DNA from: CAVRTM01 sp963696105
GTDB taxonomy: Bacteria > Actinomycetota > Actinomycetes > Actinomycetales > Dermatophilaceae
Direction of reading: 5' to 3'
Length of the DNA: 64,000 bases
NCBI GenBank assembly: GCA_963696105.1
Contig: CAVOIP010000002.1
Coordinates: forward strand, 474,071-538,070
In this document: one piece after another, positions 34,602 through 43,559 of the stretch
How positions within the stretch are numbered: position 1 is the stretch's first letter
Layout: every line of letters begins with the position of its first letter
The notes under the pieces: generated by a model
Databases searched by the model: none
What the model was told of the DNA's origin: nothing
The model's input: only the letters and a program-made list of their open reading frames with translations
Position numbers and translations under genes: made by a program

Positions 34602-35849
34602 TCAGACGAGGAGGGTCACGGCGTGGATGACCAGGCCGACCAGGCCGCCGACGACGGTGCCGTTGATCCGGATGAACTGCAGGTCGCGCCCGACGTGCAG
34701 CTCGATCCGCTCGGAGGCCTCCCTGCCGTCCCAGCGGTTGACGGTCGTGGAGATGACGGTGGCGATCTCGGCGCCGTACGTCTCCACCACCCAGCCGACG
34801 GCCTCGCTGATGCGCGCGTCGACCTTGGCCCGCAGCTCGTCGTCGCGCTGCAGCCGGACCCCGAGGGCGCACAGCGCCTCCACCGCCCGCCGGCGCAGCG
34901 GCCCGTCCTCCTCGGCGAGCGCGGCCAGCAGGGCGGTGCGGACCGACTCCCAGACCGAGATGACCGTGTCCCCGACCTGCGGGTGGGTGAGGACGCTGGC
35001 CTTGAGCGCCTCGAACCGCTCCATCGTCGCGGGGTCGTCCTGCAGGTCGCGGCTGAGCTGGGTCAGCAGGTCGTCGAGGGCAGCGCGGGCCGGGTGGCGC
35101 GGGTTGTCCCGGACGTCGGCCACCCACGCGACGGCCTCGTGGTGGACGCGGTCGATCACCTTGTCGTCCAGCCACTGCGGTGACCACCACGGTGCCCGGG
35201 CGGCCATCACCCGGGCGACGGTGCGCTGGTTGGCCGTCAGCCACGCGTGGGCCTCGACAACGGCGAGGTCGACCAGCCCGTGGTGGGCACCGTCCCGGAC
35301 GACCTCACCGAGCAGCCGTCCGGCGACGGCGCTCAGCGGCTCCTCGACCAGCCGCGGCAGCATGGACCCCACGACGAGGGAGCGCACCTCGTCCTGGTGC
35401 AGGGCGCGCAACCCCGTCGCGGTCGCGGTCGCCACCTCGGCCACCACCCGGGTGCTGTGGCCCTCGTCCTCCAGCCACCGGCCGGCCCGTCTCGCTACGT
35501 CGGCCCAGGCCACCCGGTCCCGGGCGACGTCGGCGGTCAGGAAGTGGTCGCTCACGAACTCCTGCAGGCTCAGGCCGAGCGCGTCCTTGCGCGTGGGGAT
35601 GATCGCCGTGTGCGGCACCGGCAGGCCCAGCGGATGCCGGAACAGCGCGGTGACCGCGAACCAGTCCGCCAGCGCCCCCACCATCGCCGCCTCCGCGGCC
35701 GCGTTGACGAACCCCCAGGCACCACCACGGTGCAGCGTGAGCAGGAACACCACGGCGGCCAGCAGCAGCAGGGACAGCGCGATCGCGCGCATGCGGCGCA
35801 GGCCGCGCCGGCGGACCTCGTCAGCGGGACCGAGCAGGAGGGTGGTCAT
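34602..35849 (-). CDS. DUF445 membrane-anchored protein
   Basis: A 415-residue protein of the DUF445 (YjiN-like) family. An N-terminal membrane helix (AIALSLLLLAAVVFLLTL) is followed by the family segment EAAMVGALADWFAVTALFRHPLGLPVPHTAIIP, seen here as GALADWFAVTALFRHP plus VPHTAIIPTRKD. A long helical middle follows, and a C-terminal hydrophobic anchor (TVVGGLVGLVIHAVTLLV) ends it. The function of the family is unknown. The ATG at 35849 starts just before the first helix. It stands alone, 66 nt from the HIT gene. Confidence 0.93.
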   Translation of the reverse strand: MTTLLLGPADEVRRRGLRRMRAIALSLLLLAAVVFLLTLHRGGAWGFVNAAAEAAMVGALADWFAVTALFRHPLGLPVPHTAIIPTRKDALGLSLQEFVSDHFLTADVARDRVAWADVARRAGRWLEDEGHSTRVVAEVATATATGLRALHQDEVRSLVVGSMLPRLVEEPLSAVAGRLLGEVVRDGAHHGLVDLAVVEAHAWLTANQRTVARVMAARAPWWSPQWLDDKVIDRVHHEAVAWVADVRDNPRHPARAALDDLLTQLSRDLQDDPATMERFEALKASVLTHPQVGDTVISVWESVRTALLAALAEEDGPLRRRAVEALCALGVRLQRDDELRAKVDARISEAVGWVVETYGAEIATVISTTVNRWDGREASERIELHVGRDLQFIRINGTVVGGLVGLVIHAVTLLV

Positions 35850-35921
35850 GGCTAGATCCTGCCCGCTCGCCCCGGGCCAGGGGCACCTGGTCGGCCCACC
35901 CCGGGCCCGTCGTGTCAGGAA

Positions 35922-35931
35922 GGACTAGTCC
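35922..35931 (+). promoter_or_regulatory. GGACTAGTCC box, 82 nt upstream of the 36.0-kb gene
   Basis: A perfect 10-bp palindrome in the promoter region. The paralogous gene at 48036 has GGACTAGTTCC at exactly the same distance (82 nt) from its ATG, while the rest of the leaders differs. The form resembles DevR/DosR-type sites (GGGACT...AGTCCC), which is a suggestion only. Confidence 0.55.
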
Positions 35932-36003
35932 GTTGGAGCCCTTTTGCGACCAGTAAGGGCGATTCCGCGGCAATTCGCCGCCCGGACCGGGATCCTTGAA
36001 CCC

Positions 36004-36483
36004 ATGGATGACAGGGCGGTCGAGCAGCTGGTGGACACGTTGCAGGAGCCGGAGGTGCAGTCGCTGGTGCTGGTGCCGGCGGAGTCGCCCGCCAGTGCCC
36101 ATGTACGGCGCAACGGCCACCACGGCTGGGTCGTCGAGCTGGACTGCCGCCGCCTGCTGTCGAACGACCTCGAGGCCGTCGTCGCCGGCGTGGCCCACGT
36201 GGCGGCCGAGGCGCCCACCACCTGCGACCTCGACCCGCGCGGCGCCGCCCAGGTGCACGTGACCATCCGCGCCCGCGAACGCGGCGCCCTCTCCCGCGTG
36301 CTCCAGGTCCTGGTCAGCGAGCACCGGCGGTCCCGGCCCGCGAGCCGGCTGGCGGCCATCGTCGTCCGCGACGACGCCACCGCCCCGCGTCGCCTCGACG
36401 TCGTCCTGCCCCCTCGACCGCGCGCCTGCCGCAGCGCCGCGCTCTGGGCCCCCACGGCCCGCGCCACCGTTCACCCCGTCTGA
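36004..36483 (+). CDS. unrecognised protein, paralogue of the gene at 48036
   Basis: A 159-residue cytosolic protein with no family I recognise. It starts MDDRAVEQLVDTLQEPEVQSL, then LVPAESPASAHVRRNGHHGWVVEL; the second half is QVHVTIRARERGALSRVLQVLVSEHRRSRP followed by LAAIVVRDD. The same two blocks occur in the same order in the gene at 48036 (LMQALANPDVRSLTLAPG; QVQLELAVPEPRL and LLRDHARTRPDERLSAFVL), so they define a small two-part family. Both share the GGACTAGT box 82 nt upstream. The ATG at 36004 is fixed by that alignment. A 32-bp tandem repeat follows the stop. Confidence 0.72.
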   Translation: MDDRAVEQLVDTLQEPEVQSLVLVPAESPASAHVRRNGHHGWVVELDCRRLLSNDLEAVVAGVAHVAAEAPTTCDLDPRGAAQVHVTIRARERGALSRVLQVLVSEHRRSRPASRLAAIVVRDDATAPRRLDVVLPPRPRACRSAALWAPTARATVHPV

Positions 36484-36490
36484 CCATCCG

Positions 36491-36714
36491 CAAACCTGGG
36501 AGTTCTGCCCGCCCCTGCCCGGCAAACCTGGGGGTTCTGCCCGCCCCTTCCCCACAAACCTGGGGGTTCTGCCCGCCCCTTCCCCACAAACCTGGGGGTT
36601 CTGCCCGCCCCTTCCCCGCAAACCTGGGGGTTCTGCCCGCCCCTCCCCCGCAAACCTCGGGATCTTGCCCGCCCCTCCCGCGCAAACCTCGGGATCCTGC
36701 ACGGCGCCGCACAG
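36491..36714 (+). repeat. 32-bp tandem repeat, seven copies
   Basis: CAAACCTGGG/CAAACCTCGG begins a unit at 36491, 36523, 36555, 36587, 36619, 36651 and 36683, an exact 32-bp period. The consensus pairs CAAACCTGGGGGTTCTGCCC with GCCCCTTCCCCG. The third and fourth copies are identical, while the last two copies diverge (CAAACCTCGGGATC). It fills the spacer between two genes on the same strand. There are no spacers and no protein-coding periodicity (96 bp would be needed), and long minus-strand readings across it are artefacts. Confidence 0.97.
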
Positions 36715-36746
36715 GTGCCGGACCCCGGGGTGCGAGCATGTCCGGC

Positions 36747-37022
36747 ATGAGCCACTTCCTGCTTGAGTACCGCTACGTCGACATGGACGCCCGCAACCGC
36801 GTCCGCGCCGAGCACCTGGACTACCTGCACCGGCTGCAGTCCCAGGGCACCCTCGTGATGGCCGGACCGCTGGCCGACACCAGCGGGGCGGTCCTCGTGC
36901 TCGACGTCGACGACGAGACGGCCGTCCAGGACGTCATCGCCGCCGACCCCTACACGCGGGAGAACGCCACGGCCGACCACCGCATCCGCGCCTGGAACGT
37001 CGTCGTCCCCGGCCGGCGCTGA
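36747..37022 (+). CDS. YciI family protein
   Basis: A 91-residue YciI-like protein with a ferredoxin-like alpha/beta fold: FLLEYRYVDMDARNRVRAEH with the His characteristic of YciI, then GTLVMAGPLADTSGAVLVLD, and DVIAADPYTREN near the C-terminus. Members are small dimeric enzymes or accessory proteins of mostly unknown function. The ATG at 36747 is used; one at 36738 is in frame. The gene follows the 32-bp repeat array and has no strong Shine-Dalgarno. Confidence 0.87.
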   Translation: MSHFLLEYRYVDMDARNRVRAEHLDYLHRLQSQGTLVMAGPLADTSGAVLVLDVDDETAVQDVIAADPYTRENATADHRIRAWNVVVPGRR

Positions 37023-37056
37023 ACCGGCGGCTCGCCGGGCGCCCGGGAGCGATCGC

Positions 37057-37854
37057 TCAGGCCGGCGGCTCGTACCGGCCGTCGACCGCGGTCCACCCAC
37101 CGTCCACGAACAGCACGGTCCCGGTCACGAAGCTGGCCGCGTCCGAGGCCAGATAGGCCACCGCACCGGCGAGCTCGTGCGGACGCGCCCACCGCCCCAG
37201 GGCGCTCTTGCCCGCGTACGCTTCGTACCAGTCGGGCGCGGAGCGGATCTGGGCGGTCAGCGGCGTCTCGACCACGCCCGGGGCCACCGCGTTGACCCGC
37301 ACTCCGCGTGGTCCGAGCTCGGCCGCCGCGGTCCGCAGCAGCTGCACGAGCCCGGCCTTGGTCGCGGCGTAGACCCCCTGGCCCGGCTCCACCGTCACCG
37401 CCCGGATCGAGGAGAAGCCGATGATGCTGCCGCGACCGCGCTCGGCCATCCCCGCCCCGAACGCCCGCACCAGGTCGAACGACGCGCGCAGGTTGAGGTC
37501 GACCACGCGGTCGAACTCGTCGTCGCCGTAGTCCAGCAGCCGCTTGCGCACGTTGGTCGCGGCCGTGAACACGAGGATGTCCACCGCGCCGAGCTCCCCC
37601 GCCGCCGCCCGGACCGCGTCGCGGTCCAGGACGTCCAGCCGGTACGTCGAGAGGTCGCCCCCGGCTGCGGCCGTCTCCTTCGCCGCGGCCTCGTCCACAT
37701 CGGCGCAGACGACCGCCGCCCCCTGCGCGGCGAGGGCGCGGGCGACCTCACGCCCGATGCCCCCGCCCGCTCCGACGACGACGGCGCGCCGCCCGTCGAG
37801 GCGGAACATCCGCCCGTAGTCGGCCCCGGCCTGCGCGTTGCTGTCCTGGCTCAT
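37057..37854 (-). CDS. SDR family oxidoreductase
   Basis: A 265-residue short-chain dehydrogenase, last gene of the nine-gene operon. The NAD(P) loop is VVGAGGGIGREVARAL, with CADVD after strand 2 (Asp, NAD preference). The catalytic residues are in IIGFSSIRA (Ser) and YAATKAGLVQLL (Tyr, Lys). VRVNAVAPGVVETPL and VTGTVLFVDGGWTAVDG complete the pattern. The ATG at 37854 is one base beyond the ALDH stop, indicating coupled translation. It probably oxidises or reduces an alcohol/carbonyl intermediate of the same pathway as the ALDH. Confidence 0.94.
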   Translation of the reverse strand: MSQDSNAQAGADYGRMFRLDGRRAVVVGAGGGIGREVARALAAQGAAVVCADVDEAAAKETAAAGGDLSTYRLDVLDRDAVRAAAGELGAVDILVFTAATNVRKRLLDYGDDEFDRVVDLNLRASFDLVRAFGAGMAERGRGSIIGFSSIRAVTVEPGQGVYAATKAGLVQLLRTAAAELGPRGVRVNAVAPGVVETPLTAQIRSAPDWYEAYAGKSALGRWARPHELAGAVAYLASDAASFVTGTVLFVDGGWTAVDGRYEPPA

Positions 37855-37855
37855 C

Positions 37856-39322
37856 TCAGTCCCTCCTCGTCGACGGCCGGATCACGGCCATCCGGGTCAC
37901 GGTCAGCTCCTCGATCGCGAACCTCGGCCCCTCGCGCCCGATTCCGGAGTCCTTGGTGCCGCCGTACGGCATGACGTCGGAGCGGAACCCGGGCACCTCG
38001 TTGACCACGACCCCGCCGACGTCGAGCCGGTCGAGGGCGCTGAACGCGGTGTCCAGCGAGCCGGTGAAGACGCTCGCGTGCAGCCCGTAGCGCGAGGCGT
38101 TGACCGCCTCGAACGCCGCGTCGAGGCCGGGCACCGTGCGCACGACCACGACCGGGCCGAAGATCTCCTCGTCCCACGCGGCACAGCCGTCGGGCACGTC
38201 GAGCAGCACGGTCGGGGACAGCACACCGCGCTCGACCGTCCCGCCGGCCATCAGCCGGCCACCGGCGGCGACCGCGCGCTCGACCCAGTCCAGCACCCGC
38301 GCGGTGGAGCGCTCGTCGATCAACGCCGAGACCCGCGTGTCCGCATTCCGGGGGTCCCCGACGACGACGTCACCGATCCGCACCCCGAGCCGCTTGACCA
38401 GCTCGTCGCGGACCGGTTCGGTGACGATGACCCGCTGCACGCTGATGCACGCCTGGCCCGAGGCGTAGTAGCCGCCACGGATCACCGCGTCGGCGGCCGC
38501 GTCGAGGTCGGCGTCCTCGGCCACGACGACGGCGGCGTTGGACCCGAGCTCGAGCAGCACCTTGGTGGGGGCCGCGTCGCGGGCGATCTGGTGACCGACC
38601 GCGGCGGAGCCGGTGAACGAGACGGCGCCGAGCCGCGGGTCCGTCGTCAGCCGCACCCCGACGTCGACGCCGCCGGTGACCAGCTGGACCGCGCCCGGCG
38701 GTCCGCCCGCCGCGACGAGGGCGTCGCGCAGGACGTGCACCATCCACAGCGTCGCCAGCGGGGTCTGCGGGGCCGGCTTGAGGACCACCGGGCACCCGGC
38801 GGCCAGCGCCGGCGCCACCTTGTGCGCAGCCAGCAGCAGCGGGTAGTTGTAGCCCGCGATGCCGACGACGACACCGACCGGCTTGCGCACCCAGAACCCG
38901 ACCAGGCCCTCACCACTCGGCAGCAGGTCCAGCGGCACCGTCTCGCCGTGCAGCCGCGCGACCTCCTCGGCGGAGGTCTGCAGGGTGAGCAGGGTGCGGT
39001 CCACCTCGGTGCGGCAGTCGACCAGCGGCTTGCCGGTCTCCAGCACCAGCAGGTGCTCCACCTCGGTACGACGCTCCGCCAGCGCCCGGTGGGCGCCGCT
39101 GAGGGCGGCGCGGCGTACGTGGGAGGGCAGCCGCCCCACGGTGTCACGCAGCGCCACGGCATGGTCGAGCGCGCGGCCGGCCATCGTGGCATCGCCGACC
39201 GGAGCCGCAGCGACCAGCGAGCCGTCGTACGGAAAACGGATGTCGGCCTGCTGCGGGGCCGGCACCCACTCGTCGCCGACCGGCAGGCCGTCCGGCCACT
39301 GCGGGGTGAACTGGCCGCTCAC
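37856..39322 (-). CDS. aldehyde dehydrogenase family protein
   Basis: A 488-residue NAD(P)-dependent aldehyde dehydrogenase. Motifs present: PVGVVVGIAGYNYPLLLAAH, PVVLKPAPQTPLATL, VSFTGSAAVGHQIA, general base Glu in LLELGSNAAVVVAEDADL, nucleophile Cys in YASGQACISVQRV, and EEIFGPVVVV. Length is normal. The ATG at 39322 overlaps the stop of the upstream P1 peptidase gene by 4 nt. It sits in the peptide-import/amide-hydrolysis operon, implying that hydrolysis or deamination of the substrate yields an aldehyde; this is an inference from context. Confidence 0.94.
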   Translation of the reverse strand: MSGQFTPQWPDGLPVGDEWVPAPQQADIRFPYDGSLVAAAPVGDATMAGRALDHAVALRDTVGRLPSHVRRAALSGAHRALAERRTEVEHLLVLETGKPLVDCRTEVDRTLLTLQTSAEEVARLHGETVPLDLLPSGEGLVGFWVRKPVGVVVGIAGYNYPLLLAAHKVAPALAAGCPVVLKPAPQTPLATLWMVHVLRDALVAAGGPPGAVQLVTGGVDVGVRLTTDPRLGAVSFTGSAAVGHQIARDAAPTKVLLELGSNAAVVVAEDADLDAAADAVIRGGYYASGQACISVQRVIVTEPVRDELVKRLGVRIGDVVVGDPRNADTRVSALIDERSTARVLDWVERAVAAGGRLMAGGTVERGVLSPTVLLDVPDGCAAWDEEIFGPVVVVRTVPGLDAAFEAVNASRYGLHASVFTGSLDTAFSALDRLDVGGVVVNEVPGFRSDVMPYGGTKDSGIGREGPRFAIEELTVTRMAVIRPSTRRD

Positions 39323-40419
39323 GCGGACCCTCCTTCGTCGGAAACCGTTGGCACGGCCGGGAAAGCGGACGGGAACGCGTCGCGGTAGGACCGCCAGGTG
39401 CGCACCGGGGTCTGCACGGTCTCGGCGGCCAGCACCGCGTGCCCGATCGCGCGCGTGACGCAGTCGGCAGCGGCCCCGAGCAGCGCGTGCATCTCGACCG
39501 GCCCGGGCGCCGGGCGTGCACCGGTCGCCAACGCGAACAGCGTGTCGCCGTCGAACATCGTGTGCACCGGGCGGATCGCGCGGGCCATGCCGTCATGGCC
39601 GATGCCGGCGACCTTGGCGCACTGGGCCTTGCTCAGCGTGGCGTCGGTGGCGATGACCCCGATGGTCGTGGCCAGCACCGGCTGGGAAGCAGCGCCCGGA
39701 CCCGGAAGCGACATCGCGAGGGACCGGGCGGCCAGCACCTCATCCTCCGAAGGCCTTGCCAGCACAGGGAACTCGTCCTCGAGACCGAAGCGGGAGGCGT
39801 ACAGCTCCCCCGTGTCAGGGTCGACCGTGGAGCCGACCGGGTTGACCACGAGCAGTGCCGCCACCGTGGTGCCGTCGGCCAGCACCGCACTGGCAGAGCC
39901 GATCCCGCCCTTGAGCTGGCCCGCGCTGGCGCCTGTGCCGGCGCCGATGACGCCCTGGGACACCGCGTCCGCGCCGGCCGCCGACCGGGCGGCACGGTAG
40001 GCCTCGAGGCCGAGGGCGGCGTCGGGCCGGCAGCCGAAGGCCCCACCACGGCCGAGGTCGAAGATCACGGCGGCCGGGACGATCGGCACGACCTCGCCCG
40101 GGCCGCCCACCGGGAAGCCGACACCGTCGGTGGCCAGGCCCTGCATGACCCCGTCGACCGCTGCCAGGCCGAACGCGCTGCCGCCGGTGAGTACGACGGC
40201 GTGGACGCGCTCGACGGCGTTGCGCGGGTCGAGCAGGTCGGTCTCACGGGTGCCGGGGCCGCCACCGCGCACGTCCACCCCGCCGACGGCGCCGCGGGAT
40301 CCGGCCAGCACGGCCGTCGTGCCGGACAGCCAGCCGTCGCCGCGGCGGGTGGCGTGACCGACGCGGATGTCGGCCACGTCGACGAGGCTGTTGGTCGGTC
40401 CCGGACGCGCGTCGGTCAT
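39319..40419 (-). CDS. P1 family peptidase / amidohydrolase (DmpA-NylC type)
   Basis: A 366-residue N-terminal-nucleophile enzyme of the P1 (S58) family, which includes D-Ala aminopeptidase DmpA, beta-peptidyl aminopeptidases and the nylon oligomer hydrolase NylC. Segments are LVDVADIRVGHATRR, TAVLAGSRGAVGGVDVRGGGPGTRETDLL, LTGGSAFGLAAVDGVM, GGIGSASAVLADGTTVAALLVVNPVGS (in blocks), and the probable self-cleavage site before TTIGVIATDATLSK. The mature enzyme would be an alpha/beta heterodimer with that Thr as nucleophile. Coupled by 4-nt overlaps to both M20 peptidase and ALDH genes. No signal peptide, so it acts on imported substrate in the cytosol. Confidence 0.9.
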   Translation of the reverse strand: MTDARPGPTNSLVDVADIRVGHATRRGDGWLSGTTAVLAGSRGAVGGVDVRGGGPGTRETDLLDPRNAVERVHAVVLTGGSAFGLAAVDGVMQGLATDGVGFPVGGPGEVVPIVPAAVIFDLGRGGAFGCRPDAALGLEAYRAARSAAGADAVSQGVIGAGTGASAGQLKGGIGSASAVLADGTTVAALLVVNPVGSTVDPDTGELYASRFGLEDEFPVLARPSEDEVLAARSLAMSLPGPGAASQPVLATTIGVIATDATLSKAQCAKVAGIGHDGMARAIRPVHTMFDGDTLFALATGARPAPGPVEMHALLGAAADCVTRAIGHAVLAAETVQTPVRTWRSYRDAFPSAFPAVPTVSDEGGSA

Positions 40420-41636
40420 GCGGTGTCCCGCGTGAGGAACCGCCGGGCGGCCTCGGCGTACACCCGGGCGCACCGGACGATGTCGTCCACCTCGACGAAC
40501 TCGTCGGCCTGGTGGGCGATCCACTTGCCGCCGGGGCCGTACACGACGGTCGGCAGTCCTGCGTCGCGGGTGAGGATCGTGCCGTCGGTGGCGCCCGGCA
40601 CACCGCCGTACACGGCCGGTTGGCCGACGACGTGCTCGTGCGCCGCCGCGAGCGCCACCACCACCGGGTCGTCCACCGGCGTGTCCACGGCCGGACGGTC
40701 GTCCACCACCTCGACGTCGACGCGGACGCCGCTGCCTGCGGCGGCCTCCCGCGCCATCGCGGTCACCGCCGCGACCATCGCCTCGTGGTCCACCCCGGGG
40801 ATGGTGCGGGTGTCCACGCAGACCGTCGCGCGGGCCGGGATCACGTTGATCTGGTCGACGTCCCCGGCGAGCGACACCGTCGGCGTCAGGTAGGTCCAGC
40901 CGAGGTGCTCGTGCTTGCCGTGCTCGTCCTGCAGCCGCTGCTGCACCCGCTCCAGCCCGGTGATGATGCGGGCGGCCACGGGCAGCGGGTTGCGGGCGTG
41001 CTGCGGCATGGCCCCGTGGGCCATGAGGCCGGTGAGCTCGATCCGCAGGCGTACGGCGCCCTTGGCCACCGCGCAGATCTCCCCCTCCTCGGGCTCGCAG
41101 ACGATGACCCCGTTGACCTCGGCCGCCAGCGGCGTGCGCGCGAAGTGCTTGGCCCCCAGCATCAGCCCCTCCTCGTCGACGAGCGCGCCGACGACGATGC
41201 GGCCGGGGAACGGCCCGGCGTCCTGGACCGCCTTGGCGGCGTAGATCATCGCGGCGACACCGGACTTCATGTCCGCGCTGCCCCGGCCGTGCAGGCGGCC
41301 GTCGCGGATCTCGGCACCGTACGGGTCACACGTCCAGGCCGACAGGTCGCCCTCGGTCACGACGTCGGTGTGCCCCTCGAACATCAACGTCGGCCCGGGC
41401 CCGCCGCCGCCGTCGAGCACGGCCACGACGTTGGGCCGCCCGGGCGCCACCTCCTGGACCTGCGGGTCCCATCCCAGGGCGCGCATCGTCGTGGCGACCA
41501 GCTCGGCCGCCGGCGCCTCGCCGCCGCCGTGGACGGGGTCGTTGACGCTGCGGATGCGGACCAGCGCCTGGGTGAAGGCGACGACCGCCTCCTCGTCCAC
41601 GCTGAGGTCGACGTCGGATCGGGCGGTGCTGGTCAC
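40416..41636 (-). CDS. M20 family metallopeptidase (ArgE/DapE-like)
   Basis: A 406-residue zinc hydrolase of the M20 family, which removes acyl groups or cleaves dipeptides. Metal-binding blocks are LMFEGHTDVVTEGD (His, Asp), GRGSADMKSGVAAM (Asp), GALVDEEGLMLGAK (catalytic and metal Glu), CEPEEGEICAVAKG and PGGKWIAHQADEFVEV (His). A dimerisation domain lies in between (AHGAMPQHARNPLPVAARI). The ATG at 41636 overlaps the ATPase gene by 4 nt. As a member of the importer operon it probably acts on the imported amide or peptide before or alongside the P1 enzyme. Confidence 0.93.
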   Translation of the reverse strand: MTSTARSDVDLSVDEEAVVAFTQALVRIRSVNDPVHGGGEAPAAELVATTMRALGWDPQVQEVAPGRPNVVAVLDGGGGPGPTLMFEGHTDVVTEGDLSAWTCDPYGAEIRDGRLHGRGSADMKSGVAAMIYAAKAVQDAGPFPGRIVVGALVDEEGLMLGAKHFARTPLAAEVNGVIVCEPEEGEICAVAKGAVRLRIELTGLMAHGAMPQHARNPLPVAARIITGLERVQQRLQDEHGKHEHLGWTYLTPTVSLAGDVDQINVIPARATVCVDTRTIPGVDHEAMVAAVTAMAREAAAGSGVRVDVEVVDDRPAVDTPVDDPVVVALAAAHEHVVGQPAVYGGVPGATDGTILTRDAGLPTVVYGPGGKWIAHQADEFVEVDDIVRCARVYAEAARRFLTRDTA

Positions 41637-42484
41637 GATCGGTCCTTTCCTGAGAGGGCGGCGGCCAGGTCGGCGGCGCTGACGCCGGCCAGGGCCTTGG
41701 CCAGGGTGGGCACGGCCGCGACCAGCCGCTGCGTGTAGGGGTGCTGGGGGTTCTCGTAGACCTCGTCGGTCGTGCCCGTCTCGACCACCCGGCCCTCGTG
41801 CATCACCGCCACCCGGTCGCAGACGCGCCGGACGACCGACAGGTCGTGCGAGACGAACACCAGCGTGAGCGACAGCTCCGAGACGAGGTCGGTGATGACG
41901 TTGAGAACCTGTGCGCGGACCGAGACGTCCAGCGCGCTGACGGGCTCGTCGGCGACCAGGATGCCGGGACGGGGCGCGAGGGCGCGGGCGATCGAGATGC
42001 GCTGCCGCTGGCCGCCGGAGAACTGGTGCGGGTAGCGCCCGGCCGCCTCGGCCGGCAGCCCGACTGCCTGGAGCAGCTCGGCCACGCGCTGCCCGTGCGC
42101 CGGGTGCCCCTGCGCCACCAGCGGTTCGGCGATGATGTCGCGCACCCGCAGCCGGGGGTCGAGCGAGCTCATGGGGTCCTGGAAGACGAGCTGCAACCGC
42201 TCGCGCAGGAACCGCAGCCGGCGCTCGGGCAGCCCGGCGATGTCGGTGCCGTCGACCAGGACGCTGCCGGAGCTGGGGCGGTCCAGGCCGGCGAGGATCC
42301 GCAGCAGGGTCGACTTGCCGCAGCCGGACTCCCCCACGATGCCGAACCGCTCCCCCGGTGCGACGTCGAAGCTCACTCCGCGCAGCGCGTGGACGACCGG
42401 CCCGGGACGAGTGAGGGAGGTGCGCGGCCGGGTGTAGTCGCGGGTCACGTCCCGGACGCTGAGCGCGAGCGGCTGGTCAGCCAC
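41633..42484 (-). CDS. oligopeptide-type ABC importer ATPase (OppF/DppF-like)
   Basis: A 283-residue ATP-binding protein. Walker A is GESGCGKSTLLRIL, the Q-loop QLVFQDPMSSLDPRLRV is typical of peptide/nickel importers, the signature is FSGGQRQRISIARAL, Walker B is ILVADEPVSALD and the switch His is in FVSHDLSVV. The C-terminal ENPQHPYTQRLVAAVP segment is the oligopeptide family tail. It overlaps the preceding ATPase gene by 8 nt. It pairs with the 42477-43559 product on the two permeases. Confidence 0.95.
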   Translation of the reverse strand: MADQPLALSVRDVTRDYTRPRTSLTRPGPVVHALRGVSFDVAPGERFGIVGESGCGKSTLLRILAGLDRPSSGSVLVDGTDIAGLPERRLRFLRERLQLVFQDPMSSLDPRLRVRDIIAEPLVAQGHPAHGQRVAELLQAVGLPAEAAGRYPHQFSGGQRQRISIARALAPRPGILVADEPVSALDVSVRAQVLNVITDLVSELSLTLVFVSHDLSVVRRVCDRVAVMHEGRVVETGTTDEVYENPQHPYTQRLVAAVPTLAKALAGVSAADLAAALSGKDRS

Positions 42485-43559
42485 GGGGCACCTCCGCGCG
42501 GTCGTCAGCCGACCGGGTCCACGCGCTGGCGCCGGCAGAGCTTGTCGATCCGGCCGGGTGGTGGCAGGCGAAGCCCGACGCGGCGTCGGGCCCCGTCCAC
42601 GGCGGGACCTGCTCGCACGTCGCGGTGGCGTGCGGGCAGCGGTTGCGGAACACGCACCCCGCGGGGAACCGGCCGGCGCCGGGCACCGAGCCGGCGATGG
42701 TGACCAGCCGGCCGCGCTCGTCGACGACGTCGAGGTCGGAGGCCCCGAGCAGCCCCTGGGTGTAGCGGTGCCGCGGCCGGGTGAAGACCTCGGCCACCGG
42801 GCCCGCCTCCACGACGCGCCCGCCGTACATCACGAGGACCCGCTGGCAGACCGTCGCGACGACGGCCAGGTCGTGGGTGATGAACAGCAGGGCGGCATCG
42901 CGGGCCGCGACGCCGCGCACGATGAGGTCCAGGACCAGGGCCTGCACCGTGACGTCGAGGGCGGTGGTGGGCTCATCGCAGACCAGCAGGGCCGGGTCGT
43001 TGGCCAGGGCCAGCGCGACGACCACCCGCTGGCGCTGGCCGCCGGAGAGCTGGTGGGGGTAGGCGCGGGCCGCGTCGGCGGGGTCGGGCAGGCCGACCTG
43101 GTCCAGCAGCGCGACGGCGGCGGCACGGGCGCTGCGGCGGTCCGGGCGCGTCCGGTGGATGAGCATCACCTCGGCGACCTGGTCGCCCACCCGCATGGTC
43201 GGGTTGAGCGCGGTCATCGGCTCCTGGAAGACCATGGCCAGGTCGCGGCCACGCACCCGGGACATCCGCCGCTCGTCGGCCCCGACCAGGTCGTGCTCGA
43301 CACCGGCCAGGCGCACCGAGCCGGTCATCCGCACGTCCTCGGGCAGGAGACCCATGACGGCGAGCGCGGTGAGTGACTTGCCCGAGCCGGACTCCCCGAT
43401 CAGCCCGACCCGCTCGCCGCGGCCGATCGCCAGGTCCACCCCGTCGACCAGGACGGTGTCGCGGACGGAGACGGTCAGGTCCGTCACCGTGAGGACGTCG
43501 CCGCCGGCGGTCGTCGCCCCCGCCGTACCGGTGCGGCGCTCCAGCGGTGCGGCACTCAT
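42477..43559 (-). CDS. oligopeptide-type ABC importer ATPase (OppD/DppD-like)
   Basis: A 360-residue ATP-binding protein with GESGSGKSLTALAVMGLL (Walker A), VFQEPMTALNPTMRV (Q-loop), LSGGQRQRVVVALAL (signature), LLVCDEPTTALDVTV (Walker B) and FITHDLAVV. The C-terminal region AGRFPAGCVFRNRCPHATATCEQVPPW carries the four-cysteine [4Fe-4S]-type motif typical of OppD/DppD proteins (blocks CVFRNRCPHAT and CEQVPP). It starts 4 nt inside the end of the DppC gene. Confidence 0.95.
   Translation of the reverse strand: MSAAPLERRTGTAGATTAGGDVLTVTDLTVSVRDTVLVDGVDLAIGRGERVGLIGESGSGKSLTALAVMGLLPEDVRMTGSVRLAGVEHDLVGADERRMSRVRGRDLAMVFQEPMTALNPTMRVGDQVAEVMLIHRTRPDRRSARAAAVALLDQVGLPDPADAARAYPHQLSGGQRQRVVVALALANDPALLVCDEPTTALDVTVQALVLDLIVRGVAARDAALLFITHDLAVVATVCQRVLVMYGGRVVEAGPVAEVFTRPRHRYTQGLLGASDLDVVDERGRLVTIAGSVPGAGRFPAGCVFRNRCPHATATCEQVPPWTGPDAASGFACHHPAGSTSSAGASAWTRSADDRAEVPRG

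Noticed and set aside
35821..36702. Minus-strand reading frame with repeated Gly/Arg/Pro/Gln blocks
   Set aside because: The apparent protein repeats come from translating the 32-bp tandem DNA repeat through three frames, and the rest is antisense to the gene at 36004.
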